Of a stretch of DNA of 64,000 bases, positions 18,407 through 27,125 are shown in pieces. Each line of letters starts with the position of its first letter. The stretch's first letter is position 1. The translations under genes were made by a program, and so were the position numbers. The notes below the pieces were generated by a model. It ran no database searches, had not been told where the DNA came from, and saw only the letters and a list, made by a program, of their open reading frames with translations. Source of the stretch: an uncultured Dorea sp. (lineage in GTDB: Bacteria; Bacillota; Clostridia; Lachnospirales; Lachnospiraceae); assembly GCA_910578495.1 (NCBI GenBank), contig CAJTRE010000006.1, positions 1 through 64,000 of the forward strand, written 5' to 3'.

Positions 18407-18985
18407 CTAAAACGCATTCTGATAATAAGCAAGCGCCACATTGACTGCGCCTGTTACCGCTCTTGTTGTGATGGTAGCGCCACTGATTGCATCGATTGGT
18501 TCACCCTCGCCGCCGTCTTTAGACACTGCAAACTTCTCTGCCTGTTTTCCTTCGTACTGGCTATAAAATGCCGGCTCCTTCGCTTTCATACCAAGTCCTG
18601 CCGTCTCACTGATAGACAGAATGGAAATACCATTCACTGTACCGTCCGCTGTGATACCAACTGTAATCTGAATGTCACCGCCATACCCTTCTTTGTCTGT
18701 AGTCGTGACAACATATCCGTCCTCGCCTGCTTTACAAACTTCATCTACGGTTGCATTAGCTCCCACTGCTTTGACTGCATCTTTCGCCGCTTTTTCATCT
18801 ACGGAAACTGCTTCAAACGAATTAATGTCCGTATCCGGGAAGACTGCCTGCCACGCTTCTTTTTTAGCCGCTTCCTGAGCTTGGGCAATCGGATCTTTTG
18901 TAATCTCATATACCAGTCCAAGACCAACCCCGGAAATGACTGTAATCAAAGTAAGGATAATTGTATTTTTAATAATTTTATTCAT
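18407..18985 (-). CDS. rnfG: Rnf electron transport complex subunit G
   Basis: FMN-binding subunit with one N-terminal membrane helix (about 7-28) and an extracytoplasmic flavin domain. The C-terminal SGATITTRAV carries the threonine expected to hold FMN by a phosphoester bond. At 192 residues it is of normal length. Its ATG overlaps the rnfD stop by one base, indicating translational coupling. Confidence 0.96.
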   Translation of the reverse strand: MNKIIKNTIILTLITVISGVGLGLVYEITKDPIAQAQEAAKKEAWQAVFPDTDINSFEAVSVDEKAAKDAVKAVGANATVDEVCKAGEDGYVVTTTDKEGYGGDIQITVGITADGTVNGISILSISETAGLGMKAKEPAFYSQYEGKQAEKFAVSKDGGEGEPIDAISGATITTRAVTGAVNVALAYYQNAF

Positions 18986-19935
18986 TATTTCTCTCCTCCT
19001 TTACCAAATGGTTTTGGAAGAGTAACCCTCTCGATCAATGGAACTAAAAGGTTACTGATAATAATTGCATAGGACACACCTTCTGCTGAACCGCCAAAAA
19101 GACGGAAAAGTCCGGTTAAGATACCAAGAAGGATACCATATACATACTGTCCCTTTTTCGTAATCGGAGATGTTACATAATCTGTCGCCATAAACCATGC
19201 TCCGAGCATAAGACCGCCTCCGCAAAGGTGGGCAGTGATGTACTGTAGATCGAAAAATCCCGGTTTAGCCGCTGTAAACTGTCCGAAAATACCGACAAAA
19301 ATCACAAAAGACACAATATATGTTCCCGGAATTTTAAGATCGATAATTCCCATCATAATCAAGAATATTGCTCCGATAATGAGTGCAATAACGGATGTCT
19401 CACCAATCGTTCCCGGAATTGTACCAATCAGCATATCCATGGAATCCACCATACCGCCCTCTTTTAATGTTGCAAGCGGTGTAGGACCTGTCACACCGTC
19501 ATAAACAAATCTTGTCATCGGTCCTGTAAAAGAGATTAATAAGAAACATCTTGCTCCGAGCGCCGGGTTCATAAAATTCTGTCCCAGTCCTCCGAATAAC
19601 TGTTTTACAATCAAAATACCGAACACGCTGCCAAGCGCACCCATCCACCATGGAGCGGACGCTGGCATATTAAGTCCAAGTAAAAGTCCGGTAACTACTG
19701 CACTATAGTCGTTAATCGTAACTTTCTTGTGCATTAATTTTTCATATATGTACTCTGTCAATACCGCTGTTACCGTCGTGCTGATCAACATGATCAGCGC
19801 CGGTAATCCAAAGTTCCATACTCCAAACGCTGAAGCCGGCAAAAGTGCAATGGTAACCATGAGCATAATATTGCCGGAGGTAACTTTATCACGAATGTGT
19901 GGTGAAGATGACAGTTTAAATTTATTCTCACTCAC
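18985..19935 (-). CDS. rnfD: Rnf electron transport complex subunit D
   Basis: Multi-helix membrane subunit (316 aa) homologous to NqrB. The first residues SSSPHIRDKVTSGNIM are typical. The flavinylation region GVTGPTPLATLKEGG contains the acceptor threonine, and QNFMNPALGARCFLL is conserved. The start codon is GTG with GAGGTG 7 nt upstream. It follows rnfC by 26 bp. Confidence 0.96.
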   Translation of the reverse strand: MSENKFKLSSSPHIRDKVTSGNIMLMVTIALLPASAFGVWNFGLPALIMLISTTVTAVLTEYIYEKLMHKKVTINDYSAVVTGLLLGLNMPASAPWWMGALGSVFGILIVKQLFGGLGQNFMNPALGARCFLLISFTGPMTRFVYDGVTGPTPLATLKEGGMVDSMDMLIGTIPGTIGETSVIALIIGAIFLIMMGIIDLKIPGTYIVSFVIFVGIFGQFTAAKPGFFDLQYITAHLCGGGLMLGAWFMATDYVTSPITKKGQYVYGILLGILTGLFRLFGGSAEGVSYAIIISNLLVPLIERVTLPKPFGKGGEK

Positions 19936-19961
19936 GTTGATTCACCTCTTCCTCTCTCATA

Positions 19962-21281
19962 TTACTTTTTCTTGCGATTTGCCATCGCAATCTTTCTCAT
20001 AGAACCAATCGCCTGCTTCAGATGACGTTTCGCAGGACATACAAAACTACAGGAGCCACATTCCATACACTCTAATCCATCATGACTTGTAAATTTCTCT
20101 TCATCATGATGCTCTGCATAATCTGCAAGTCTTGACGGAATCAGACGGCTCGGACAGGCATCCACACAGCGTCCACAGTTAATACATGCTGTTGGTTCAT
20201 ATTTCGCAACTTCATCTTTTGTAAAGCCAAGAATAGATGAAGAAGTCTTTGTAACCGGCACGTCCAAAGTGAACATTGCAAATCCCATCATTGGTCCGCC
20301 GGAGATAAGTTTCTCAGGCTCAGTCTTAAATCCGCCCGCAGCCTCTACAAGCTCTGCCTGATTTGTTCCAAACGGTACTCTAAAGTTCCCCGGTTCATTT
20401 ACCGCCTCACCACTGACCGTAACGATACGCTCCATGGACGGCTTTCCTTCTGCCACAGCCTGATAAATGCTGATCAGTGTCGCAACGTTATTTACCACAC
20501 AGCCGGCATCTGCCGGAAGCATCGCAGAGTTAATTGCTCTTCCTGTTGTAGCGTAAATAAGCTGACGCTCTCCACCTTGTGGATATTTTGTTTTAAGAGC
20601 CATGACTTCCATGCGCGGATTATCTTTCGTAAGCTCTTTTAACTTAGCGATACAATCCGGCTTGTTATCCTCAACGCCAAATACACCTTTCGCATGATCA
20701 AATAATTTCAGGACAATCTCCATACCGCCGACTAATTTCTCCGGCATCTCCAGAATACTTCTATAGTCTGCTGTAATATACGGCTCACATTCTGCACAGT
20801 TTGCAATAATATAATCAATCTTGTCTGGTTCTTTCGGAGAAAGCTTCACCCTCGTCGGGAAACCGGCTCCACCCATACCGACAATACCCGCTTGTCCGAT
20901 AGCATTCAAGATTTCCTCTTTTGTCATCTCCTCAAGCGGTTTTACTGCCGGGTATTCCACTTCCTGATACTCGCCGTCATTCTCAATAATAATACTGTTT
21001 ACTGTTCCTCCGGTCGGATTGAGTTTTGGAGCAATCGCTTTAACTGTTCCAGAAACCGAAGCATAAATCGGCGCAGACACAAATCCGCCCGCCTCTGCTA
21101 TCATCTGACCTTTTAAAACATGGTCGCCAACCGCTACAATCGGATTGGCAGGCGCCCCGATATGCTGTGAAACAGGATATACCAGATCACCCTTTGGCGC
21201 CACATCGACAATTGCCTTTTCTTTTGCAAGGCGCTTGCCATCATCCGGATGAATACCACCCTTAAATGTCAACAATGCCAT
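19962..21281 (-). CDS. rnfC: Rnf electron transport complex subunit C
   Basis: NADH-interacting peripheral subunit and first gene of the rnf operon. The N-terminal part contains FKGGIHPDDGK; the nucleotide/FMN region has GMGGAGFPTRVKL and ANCAECEPYITADYR; two [4Fe-4S] motifs CINCGRCVDACP and CMECGSCSFVCP lie near the C-terminus. At 439 residues it is the compact clostridial form. The complex couples reduced ferredoxin oxidation by NAD+ to Na+ or H+ export; which ion is not evident here. A possible promoter (TGGATA-17-TATAGT) lies about 40 nt upstream but is weak. Confidence 0.97.
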   Translation of the reverse strand: MALLTFKGGIHPDDGKRLAKEKAIVDVAPKGDLVYPVSQHIGAPANPIVAVGDHVLKGQMIAEAGGFVSAPIYASVSGTVKAIAPKLNPTGGTVNSIIIENDGEYQEVEYPAVKPLEEMTKEEILNAIGQAGIVGMGGAGFPTRVKLSPKEPDKIDYIIANCAECEPYITADYRSILEMPEKLVGGMEIVLKLFDHAKGVFGVEDNKPDCIAKLKELTKDNPRMEVMALKTKYPQGGERQLIYATTGRAINSAMLPADAGCVVNNVATLISIYQAVAEGKPSMERIVTVSGEAVNEPGNFRVPFGTNQAELVEAAGGFKTEPEKLISGGPMMGFAMFTLDVPVTKTSSSILGFTKDEVAKYEPTACINCGRCVDACPSRLIPSRLADYAEHHDEEKFTSHDGLECMECGSCSFVCPAKRHLKQAIGSMRKIAMANRKKK

Positions 21282-21405
21282 CCCTTTTTCCTTCCTTCCT
21301 CTTATCTCTTTCTATACTATACATGAAAACACCCCAATTATCCAGTAATTAACGGCATTTTATTGTATATTTCCATAAACAGCTCGTTGTTTTTTTAACA
21401 CATAA

Positions 21406-21434
21406 AAGATAGAGACCTACATAGTCTCTATCTT
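21406..21434 (-). terminator. Terminator of rpsA
   Basis: An 11-bp stem (AAGATAGAGAC / GTCTCTATCTT) with a 7-nt loop is followed on the minus strand by TTTTATG. It lies about 28 nt past the rpsA stop and separates this unit from the rnf operon. Confidence 0.85.
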
Positions 21435-21462
21435 GTTATCAGTCAAATTATGAAGTTCCAGA

Positions 21463-22572
21463 TTATTCTTCTGTAACATCCTCATTGCTCTCTTGGGTAA
21501 CCTCCTGGACAGCTTCCTCTACAGGCTCTAATGCCTTCATGCTCAGGCTGATCTTCTTATCAGCTTCGTTCAGATCAACAATCTTCGCCTCAATCACCTG
21601 TCCTACTGACAATACGTCAGACGGTTTCTCTACATGACTTCTTGAAATCTGTGAAACATGAAGCAGTGCATCAACACCCGGCGCCAATTCTACAAATGCG
21701 CCAAAATCTGTCATTCTTGCCACTCTTCCTTCGATCACATTACCAACTGCATAAGTATCAGCAGCATTCGCCCATGGATTTGTCTCCGGGAACTTTAAGC
21801 TCAATGCAATCTTTGTCTCGCTAATATCTTTAATCAATACTTTCAGTTCATCGCCAACCTGGAATACTTTCTTTGGATTTTCTACACGTCCCCAAGACAT
21901 CTCGGAGATATGTAATAATCCGTCTACGCCGCCAAGATCTACGAATGTGCCAAAATCTGTCACATTCTTAACGATTCCTTCTACTGTATCGCCCACTTCA
22001 AGCTTTTCAAATAATTCTTTCTGTTTCTCTGCTTTCTCAGCAACCAGAAGCTGTCTTCTGTCACCAATCACACGATTTCTTCTCGGATTGAACTCGCTGA
22101 TCACGAACTCAATCTCCTGATCCTGATATTTGCTCAAATCTTTCTCATAAGTGTCAGACACAAGGCTTGCAGGAATAAATACTCTTGCCTCCTCAACTAC
22201 AACACTCAATCCGCCGCCGAGAATCTGTACTACAGGCGCTTTTAATACCTCATGGTTCTCATAGGCTTCTTTTAATCTCTCATTGCCTTTCTCGGCTGCC
22301 AGTCTCTTGTATGTTAATAACACCTGGCCCTCTCCGTCGTTCACTTTTAAGACTTTCACAGTCATCTGATCGCCGACAGATACCATTGTTGTCAAATCTG
22401 CATTAGAATCATTGGTGTACTCATTTCTCATGATGATACCATCTGCTTTATAGCCTATATTCAAGATGATCTCATCCGGTTTCACATCAATAACAGTACC
22501 GTCTACAACCTCTCCATTTCTGATAGTCTTTAAAGAATCTTCTAACATTTGTTCAAAAGTTAATTCTGACAT
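21463..22572 (-). CDS. rpsA: Ribosomal protein S1 (four S1 domains)
   Basis: RNA-binding protein of the small subunit or an S1-like translation factor. Four S1 motifs are visible across 369 residues, the last two being strongest (GIVKNVTDFGTFVDLGGVDG and GRVARMTDFGAFVELAPGVD). This is the shorter Firmicutes-type S1. I start at MSELTFEQ because GAGGAGG lies 9 nt upstream; this start is inside the last codons of ispH, giving a 20-bp overlap in a different frame. Homologous clostridial loci encode IspH and S1 as one fused polypeptide; here they are separate. Confidence 0.93.
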   Translation of the reverse strand: MSELTFEQMLEDSLKTIRNGEVVDGTVIDVKPDEIILNIGYKADGIIMRNEYTNDSNADLTTMVSVGDQMTVKVLKVNDGEGQVLLTYKRLAAEKGNERLKEAYENHEVLKAPVVQILGGGLSVVVEEARVFIPASLVSDTYEKDLSKYQDQEIEFVISEFNPRRNRVIGDRRQLLVAEKAEKQKELFEKLEVGDTVEGIVKNVTDFGTFVDLGGVDGLLHISEMSWGRVENPKKVFQVGDELKVLIKDISETKIALSLKFPETNPWANAADTYAVGNVIEGRVARMTDFGAFVELAPGVDALLHVSQISRSHVEKPSDVLSVGQVIEAKIVDLNEADKKISLSMKALEPVEEAVQEVTQESNEDVTEE

Positions 22573-23413
22573 TATTTTGAACCTCCTCAATTATATTCTT
22601 GGGCGTGGATGCCCCTGCTGTAATACCTACTGTTTCCACGGACCTTAATTGATTCATATTCAAATCGCCAAGTGTCTGTATATAGTACGTATCCGCGCAC
22701 GCATTGCTGCAGATTTCAAATAGCTTGCGGGTGTTGGAGCTTCGCGCGTCACCAATAACAATCATAGCGTCTACTCGCTTTGCAATGTCATATGCCTCTT
22801 CTTGCCGCTCCTTCGTTGCACTGCAAATCGTATTTAAAACAATTATATCATACCCCTTTTTGTCTATAATTTCAACTAATTCTTTGAATTTATTGTAATT
22901 AAATGTCGTTTGAGACACGACGCAAACTCGTTGTTTCTCATTGTTTAGGAAAAACTTTCCTGCTTCTTCGTTGGTCTGTATCACCGTAACATCTTCTCCG
23001 GACCACCCGCGGATCCCCTTTACCTCTGGATGTTCAGCATTTCCGATGATTACAATATGCGCTCCTTTATCGCTCTCTTCATGAACAATCTTATGGATCT
23101 TCTTCACAAAAGGACAGGTGGCATCCACATATGAAATTCCTTTATGCTCCATCAAATCATATACCGTTCTTGGAACTCCATGGGAACGGATGATCACGAT
23201 TCCACTCTCAAGCTTCTCCAGTTCTTCGAGACTATTTAACACTTTAACGCCCCGGTTCTCCATATCTTTAATCACTTCTTCGTTATGGATGATCGGCCCA
23301 TAAGTATAAATCTCTGTATCTGCTCCTGTTTTTTCCACTTGTTCATATACGGTATCTACCGCTCTCTTAACACCAAAGCAAAATCCCGCCGTTTTTGCAA
23401 GTTCAATCCTCAT
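22553..23413 (-). CDS. ispH: 4-Hydroxy-3-methylbut-2-enyl diphosphate reductase
   Basis: Last enzyme of the MEP isoprenoid pathway; a [4Fe-4S] protein that reduces HMBPP to IPP and DMAPP. The three cluster cysteines appear in AGFCFGVKRAV, DATCPFVKKIH and LNTICSATKERQ, and the catalytic EEV-type and SNT motifs (ARSSNTRKL) are present. At 286 residues it is the stand-alone length. It lies between cmk and rpsA and overlaps the latter by 20 bp. Confidence 0.97.
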   Translation of the reverse strand: MRIELAKTAGFCFGVKRAVDTVYEQVEKTGADTEIYTYGPIIHNEEVIKDMENRGVKVLNSLEELEKLESGIVIIRSHGVPRTVYDLMEHKGISYVDATCPFVKKIHKIVHEESDKGAHIVIIGNAEHPEVKGIRGWSGEDVTVIQTNEEAGKFFLNNEKQRVCVVSQTTFNYNKFKELVEIIDKKGYDIIVLNTICSATKERQEEAYDIAKRVDAMIVIGDARSSNTRKLFEICSNACADTYYIQTLGDLNMNQLRSVETVGITAGASTPKNIIEEVQNNVRINF

Positions 23414-23450
23414 ATCTTCTCCCTTTCGTCCGAAAAGTTTTGCTCACAAT

Positions 23451-24107
23451 CTACTTGCAAAGTTTTACAATCGCTTCTACAACCTCTGCAATACTCATCT
23501 CAGAACTATCTACCAAAACAGCGTCCTCCGCCTGTTTAAGCGGAGCCGTCTCGCGGGAAGAATCTCTCTCGTCACGCTCTTTAATGTCATTTGCAATCTC
23601 ATCAAAATCACAGGCGATTCCTTTTCCCGTAAGCTCATCATAACGACGTTTTGCCCGAGTTTCTACACTTGCAGTCAAGAATACCTTCACATCTGCATTC
23701 GGAAGAACGCACGTTCCAATGTCTCGTCCGTCCATAATCACATCCTGCTCCCTTGCAAGTCCTTGCTGAAGTTCTAAAAGCTTTGCTCTTACCTGTGGAA
23801 TTCCGGAACTTTTAGAAGCCATATTGCCCACTGCTTCATCACGAAGCTTATGAGTAATATTTTTACCATTCAAATACACCTGCTGCTGTTCGTCTTCGTA
23901 TTTAATCGTAACTTCCGCGTCTTTACACGCTTCAATAATCTTGTCTGTCTCCCCTGCCTCAATACCTTTCTCTAAAAAATGAATGGCAAGTCCACGATAC
24001 ATTGCCCCTGTATCTACATACACAAATCCTTTTTCCTTTGCAACTAATTTTGCAATGGTACTTTTACCCGCTCCCGCCGGTCCATCAATTGCTACATTAT
24101 ATCCCAT
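23451..24107 (-). CDS. cmk: Cytidylate kinase
   Basis: Phosphorylates CMP and dCMP. The P-loop is in AIDGPAGAGKSTIAK at the N-terminus, followed by YVDTGAMYR (substrate site) and VIMDGRDIGTCVLPNA. I choose the ATG of MGYNVAIDG, preceded by GGGAGG at 10 nt, over a frame 21 codons longer that runs into the upstream gene. The cmk-ispH-rpsA order is common in Clostridia. Confidence 0.96.
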   Translation of the reverse strand: MGYNVAIDGPAGAGKSTIAKLVAKEKGFVYVDTGAMYRGLAIHFLEKGIEAGETDKIIEACKDAEVTIKYEDEQQQVYLNGKNITHKLRDEAVGNMASKSSGIPQVRAKLLELQQGLAREQDVIMDGRDIGTCVLPNADVKVFLTASVETRAKRRYDELTGKGIACDFDEIANDIKERDERDSSRETAPLKQAEDAVLVDSSEMSIAEVVEAIVKLCK

Positions 24108-24126
24108 GATCTTATTGCCTCCCTTT

Positions 24127-24723
24127 CTAATACACCTGTTTAAATTTATTAACATAAATACATTTTTCAATAAAAAATGCTTTGAATTCCTCTTCTGTCA
24201 TATCGCCAAGCTGTGATTTCGGAAAACATACAAGCTGTGTATTGCCATGCTCAATATTAATTAAAACAGCAAAAATCTCAGCACTTTCAAACAGCTTTGT
24301 GATACGATTGTAAGAATACTCTATTGTTTCTCCATGGCTTGTCACACTAAATTTCTCGCCGGCGGTGCCTTTTACTATGACTTTCATGTCACCCTTAAAT
24401 GCTTCTTTCCTTTTTTCGTAGTATCTCTTTCCACGTTCTTTTGCAACTTGTCTGTTCAGTTTCGCAAACATAGTCTTATTTAAATGGTGCCCCGCAACAA
24501 AACAAAGCGCCCACACAACGCCGAACTTCATCATAAAAGCAATTCCTGACGGCGTAAGCAGTTCCGCCCACTGTCCCCATTTAAACACAAAAAAGATAAA
24601 AGTGCCAAAAATGAGCAGTATCATCTTGTATGTATAGGCACTTTGTTTTTTCAAATACAGATTTTGCATATCCGCCAAAATCGTCTCTGTCTCATTGTAC
24701 TCTATCTCAAACTCGTTTTTCAT
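24127..24723 (-). CDS. YcxB-like membrane protein
   Basis: A 198-residue protein with two central hydrophobic segments (about 38-55 and 65-82) and a C-terminal soluble part of the YcxB-like type (FSVTSHGETIEYSYNRITKLFES, described here only by its ends FSVTSHG and NRITKLFES). Biochemical function is unknown. It sits 19 bp upstream of cmk on the same strand and may belong to that transcript. Confidence 0.65.
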   Translation of the reverse strand: MKNEFEIEYNETETILADMQNLYLKKQSAYTYKMILLIFGTFIFFVFKWGQWAELLTPSGIAFMMKFGVVWALCFVAGHHLNKTMFAKLNRQVAKERGKRYYEKRKEAFKGDMKVIVKGTAGEKFSVTSHGETIEYSYNRITKLFESAEIFAVLINIEHGNTQLVCFPKSQLGDMTEEEFKAFFIEKCIYVNKFKQVY

Positions 24724-24784
24724 TGTAAATATTCCCTCTTTTCACTTAAATTTATACCAAATACCATATTGTTCCATTCAGTCT

Positions 24785-26029
24785 CTATTCGATAGATATA
24801 CCCGCCGCATACGCCGTAGACCATGCAATCTGCAGGTTAAATCCTCCGGTCAGAGCATCCAGATCAAGCACCTCTCCCACAAAATAAAGCCCCTTTATCA
24901 ACTTTGACTCCATCGTAGACGGATCAATCTCTTTCACTTTTACACCGCCTTTTGTAACAATGGCCTCATTGTAATCTCTAAGTCCCGTCAAAGTGACCGG
25001 CAAATGTTTTATCAATCCTACGAATTGCTGCCGCTCCTCTTTCGAAATTATATTAACCTTTTTCTCCGGATCAATACCACTAAGCCTGATCATTATCGGA
25101 ATCAGCTTTGCGGGAAATAATTTTCCTACCGCATTTTTAAACTGTTTATTCTGGTTTTCACCAAAATCCCGAAGTACCCGCTGATCTAACTGCTCTTCTG
25201 AAAGCGCAGGCTTTAAATCAATTTCAAGCGTTAATTTTTTACCGTCTGACTTCTTCCCTTGAAACTTCTTTCCTACAATACTGCTTGCACTTAACATCAA
25301 AGGTCCGCTGACTCCATAGTGCGTAAAGAGCAGCTCTCCAAAATCTTCAAACAGCTTTTTCCTGCCATCCCAGATGATGGCTCTCACATTGCGAAGAGAC
25401 AGCCCTTGAAGTTCGGGGACCCATGATTCTTCTGCGGTCATGGGAACCAGTGCCGGTATACACTCTGTCACCTGATGTCCCAGCTCCTGAGCGAACTTAT
25501 ATCCATCTCCCGTAGAACCAGTCGTTTGATAAGACAGCCCTCCGGTTGCAATAATACAGGCATCACCCGAAACCTTTGTCCCATCTTTTCGCACAAGACA
25601 ACAAAACGCTCCCTCTTCCTCCTGAATCTGTCTTACCGGAGTATTCAAAAAAACCTTTACTTGTTTCCGTCTTAATTCTCGCTCTAAAGCGTGTATCACA
25701 TCCGAAGAATGATCGGACTGAGGAAACACCCTGTCTCCTCTCTCAACTTTCGTCCTTACACCGATACGTTCAAAAAAGTCAATCGTATCCTGATTCGTAA
25801 ATCCATAAAAACTGCTGTACAAAAATTTAGAATTGGTCACCACAGACGCAAGTAACTGCTCCATATCGCAGGCATTGGTGATATTACATCTCCCCTTGCC
25901 TGTAATAAATAACTTTTTGCCAAGCTTTTCATTTTTCTCATATAATTCAACCTGATGTCCACATTCTGCGGCTGTAACCGCCGCCAACATTCCGGCAGCC
26001 CCGCCGCCGACTATCAGAACTTTACTCAT
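24785..26029 (-). CDS. NAD(P)/FAD-dependent oxidoreductase, HI0933/YhiN family
   Basis: Flavoprotein of 414 residues with an N-terminal dinucleotide fold (VLIVGGGAAGMLAAV) and the family signature KLFITGKGRCNITNAC; a second nucleotide motif is IIATGGLSYQTTGSTGDGY, and the C-terminus has LYFVGEVLDLDALTGGFN. The physiological substrate of most family members is unknown. BaiN, a bile-acid enzyme candidate, belongs here, but nothing in this locus argues for bile-acid work. It overlaps the RpiR gene by 8 bp. Confidence 0.85.
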   Translation of the reverse strand: MSKVLIVGGGAAGMLAAVTAAECGHQVELYEKNEKLGKKLFITGKGRCNITNACDMEQLLASVVTNSKFLYSSFYGFTNQDTIDFFERIGVRTKVERGDRVFPQSDHSSDVIHALERELRRKQVKVFLNTPVRQIQEEEGAFCCLVRKDGTKVSGDACIIATGGLSYQTTGSTGDGYKFAQELGHQVTECIPALVPMTAEESWVPELQGLSLRNVRAIIWDGRKKLFEDFGELLFTHYGVSGPLMLSASSIVGKKFQGKKSDGKKLTLEIDLKPALSEEQLDQRVLRDFGENQNKQFKNAVGKLFPAKLIPIMIRLSGIDPEKKVNIISKEERQQFVGLIKHLPVTLTGLRDYNEAIVTKGGVKVKEIDPSTMESKLIKGLYFVGEVLDLDALTGGFNLQIAWSTAYAAGISIE

Positions 26030-26963
26030 GTTTTATATCCTCATCTTCATCTGCCGCATAATTTCCGGACAGTTCCACTTTATCATCCACCAGGTTCAAT
26101 TCATCCTTACTGTACACTTGGTACTCATCCCAGATTCGCTCCAATGTTTCAAGTGTCGTAACAACTTCTTTCTGCTTCTTCATACAAAGCGCAACCACAA
26201 GCGCATTTACCACACTAAGCGGCGCTACAAGAGAATCCACAATAGACGCCATATCGCTTCTGGCAATTAAATTACAGGAAGAATAAAGAGTCATCGGCGA
26301 ATGTACACTGTCTGTTAATGTGATTACTTTCGCTTTCCGGTTACTGGCAAACTCCAGTGCTTTTAACGTCCTCATAGAATATCTTGGAAAACTGATTCCG
26401 ATGATCACATCATTTTCATCAATCCGGATTAACTGCTCAAAAATCTCACTAGAACTGTTCGTATCTACAATCTTTACATTTTCACAGATCAGATTCAAAT
26501 AGAAACCAAGAAAACTTGCAAGCGGCGCACAACTTCTGATTCCTACAATATAAATCTTCTTTGCATTTAAAATCGCATCCACTGCCAGTTCAAACGTTCC
26601 ATGATCAATAGATTCCATCGTCAGTTTAATCTTATCAATATCAGAATGAAGCACAGATGTAAGAATTTCACCTTGGCTGACTCTTCCATAAGTCACTTCC
26701 ATACGCTGGATAGAATTCAGTTTCGTACGCACCAGTTCCCCCAAAGCTTTTTGAAATTCCGGATACCCCTCATATCCAAGCGCCATTGCAAACCGTACCA
26801 CAGTAGACTCGCTGACGCCCACTTCCACGCCCATCTTAGCCGCCGTTAAGAATGCGGCTTTGTCATATTCCTCGCGGATAAAATTTGCAAGTTTCTTCTG
26901 CCCCTTACTGAATTTAGAATATCCTTCATCAATTTTCTGAAGCAGTTCATTTTTATTTCCCAT
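26022..26963 (-). CDS. MurR/RpiR family transcriptional regulator
   Basis: An N-terminal RpiR-type helix-turn-helix (about 1-77, including GVSESTVVRFAMALGYEGYPEF) is joined to a C-terminal SIS sugar-phosphate-binding domain (about 125-260, with VGIRSCAPLASF and GISFPRYSMRTLKAL). Such proteins respond to phosphosugars. The ATG of MGNKNELL has AAGGA 10 nt upstream; the longer frame begins at TTG. Its target is not obvious; the coupled downstream flavoprotein is one candidate. Confidence 0.88.
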   Translation of the reverse strand: MGNKNELLQKIDEGYSKFSKGQKKLANFIREEYDKAAFLTAAKMGVEVGVSESTVVRFAMALGYEGYPEFQKALGELVRTKLNSIQRMEVTYGRVSQGEILTSVLHSDIDKIKLTMESIDHGTFELAVDAILNAKKIYIVGIRSCAPLASFLGFYLNLICENVKIVDTNSSSEIFEQLIRIDENDVIIGISFPRYSMRTLKALEFASNRKAKVITLTDSVHSPMTLYSSCNLIARSDMASIVDSLVAPLSVVNALVVALCMKKQKEVVTTLETLERIWDEYQVYSKDELNLVDDKVELSGNYAADEDEDIKHE

Positions 26964-27005
26964 CGTCAATATTTCCTTTATATAAAAAACTTCAATATCT
27001 GCTCT

Positions 27006-27034
27006 ATTATATAGCGAAACAAAATAATATTCAA
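27006..27034 (-). promoter_or_regulatory. Promoter of the RpiR regulator gene
   Basis: On the minus strand TTGAAT (27029-27034) and TATAAT (27006-27011) are separated by 17 bp, about 43 nt upstream of the chosen start codon. Confidence 0.85.
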
Positions 27035-27076
27035 GAAAACAAGTTGAAAAAATTAATTTATGAAATTGTATATAAG

Positions 27077-27116
27077 AAAAAGCACCTTGCAGCTATCAAA
27101 CCACAAGGTACTTTTT
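27077..27116 (-). terminator. Terminator of the decarboxylase operon
   Basis: A 12-bp stem with one mismatch (AAAAGCACCTTG against CAAGGTACTTTT) is followed by a T-rich stretch on the minus strand. It lies immediately after the last gene of the five-gene unit. Confidence 0.82.
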
Positions 27117-27125
27117 AATATAAAT

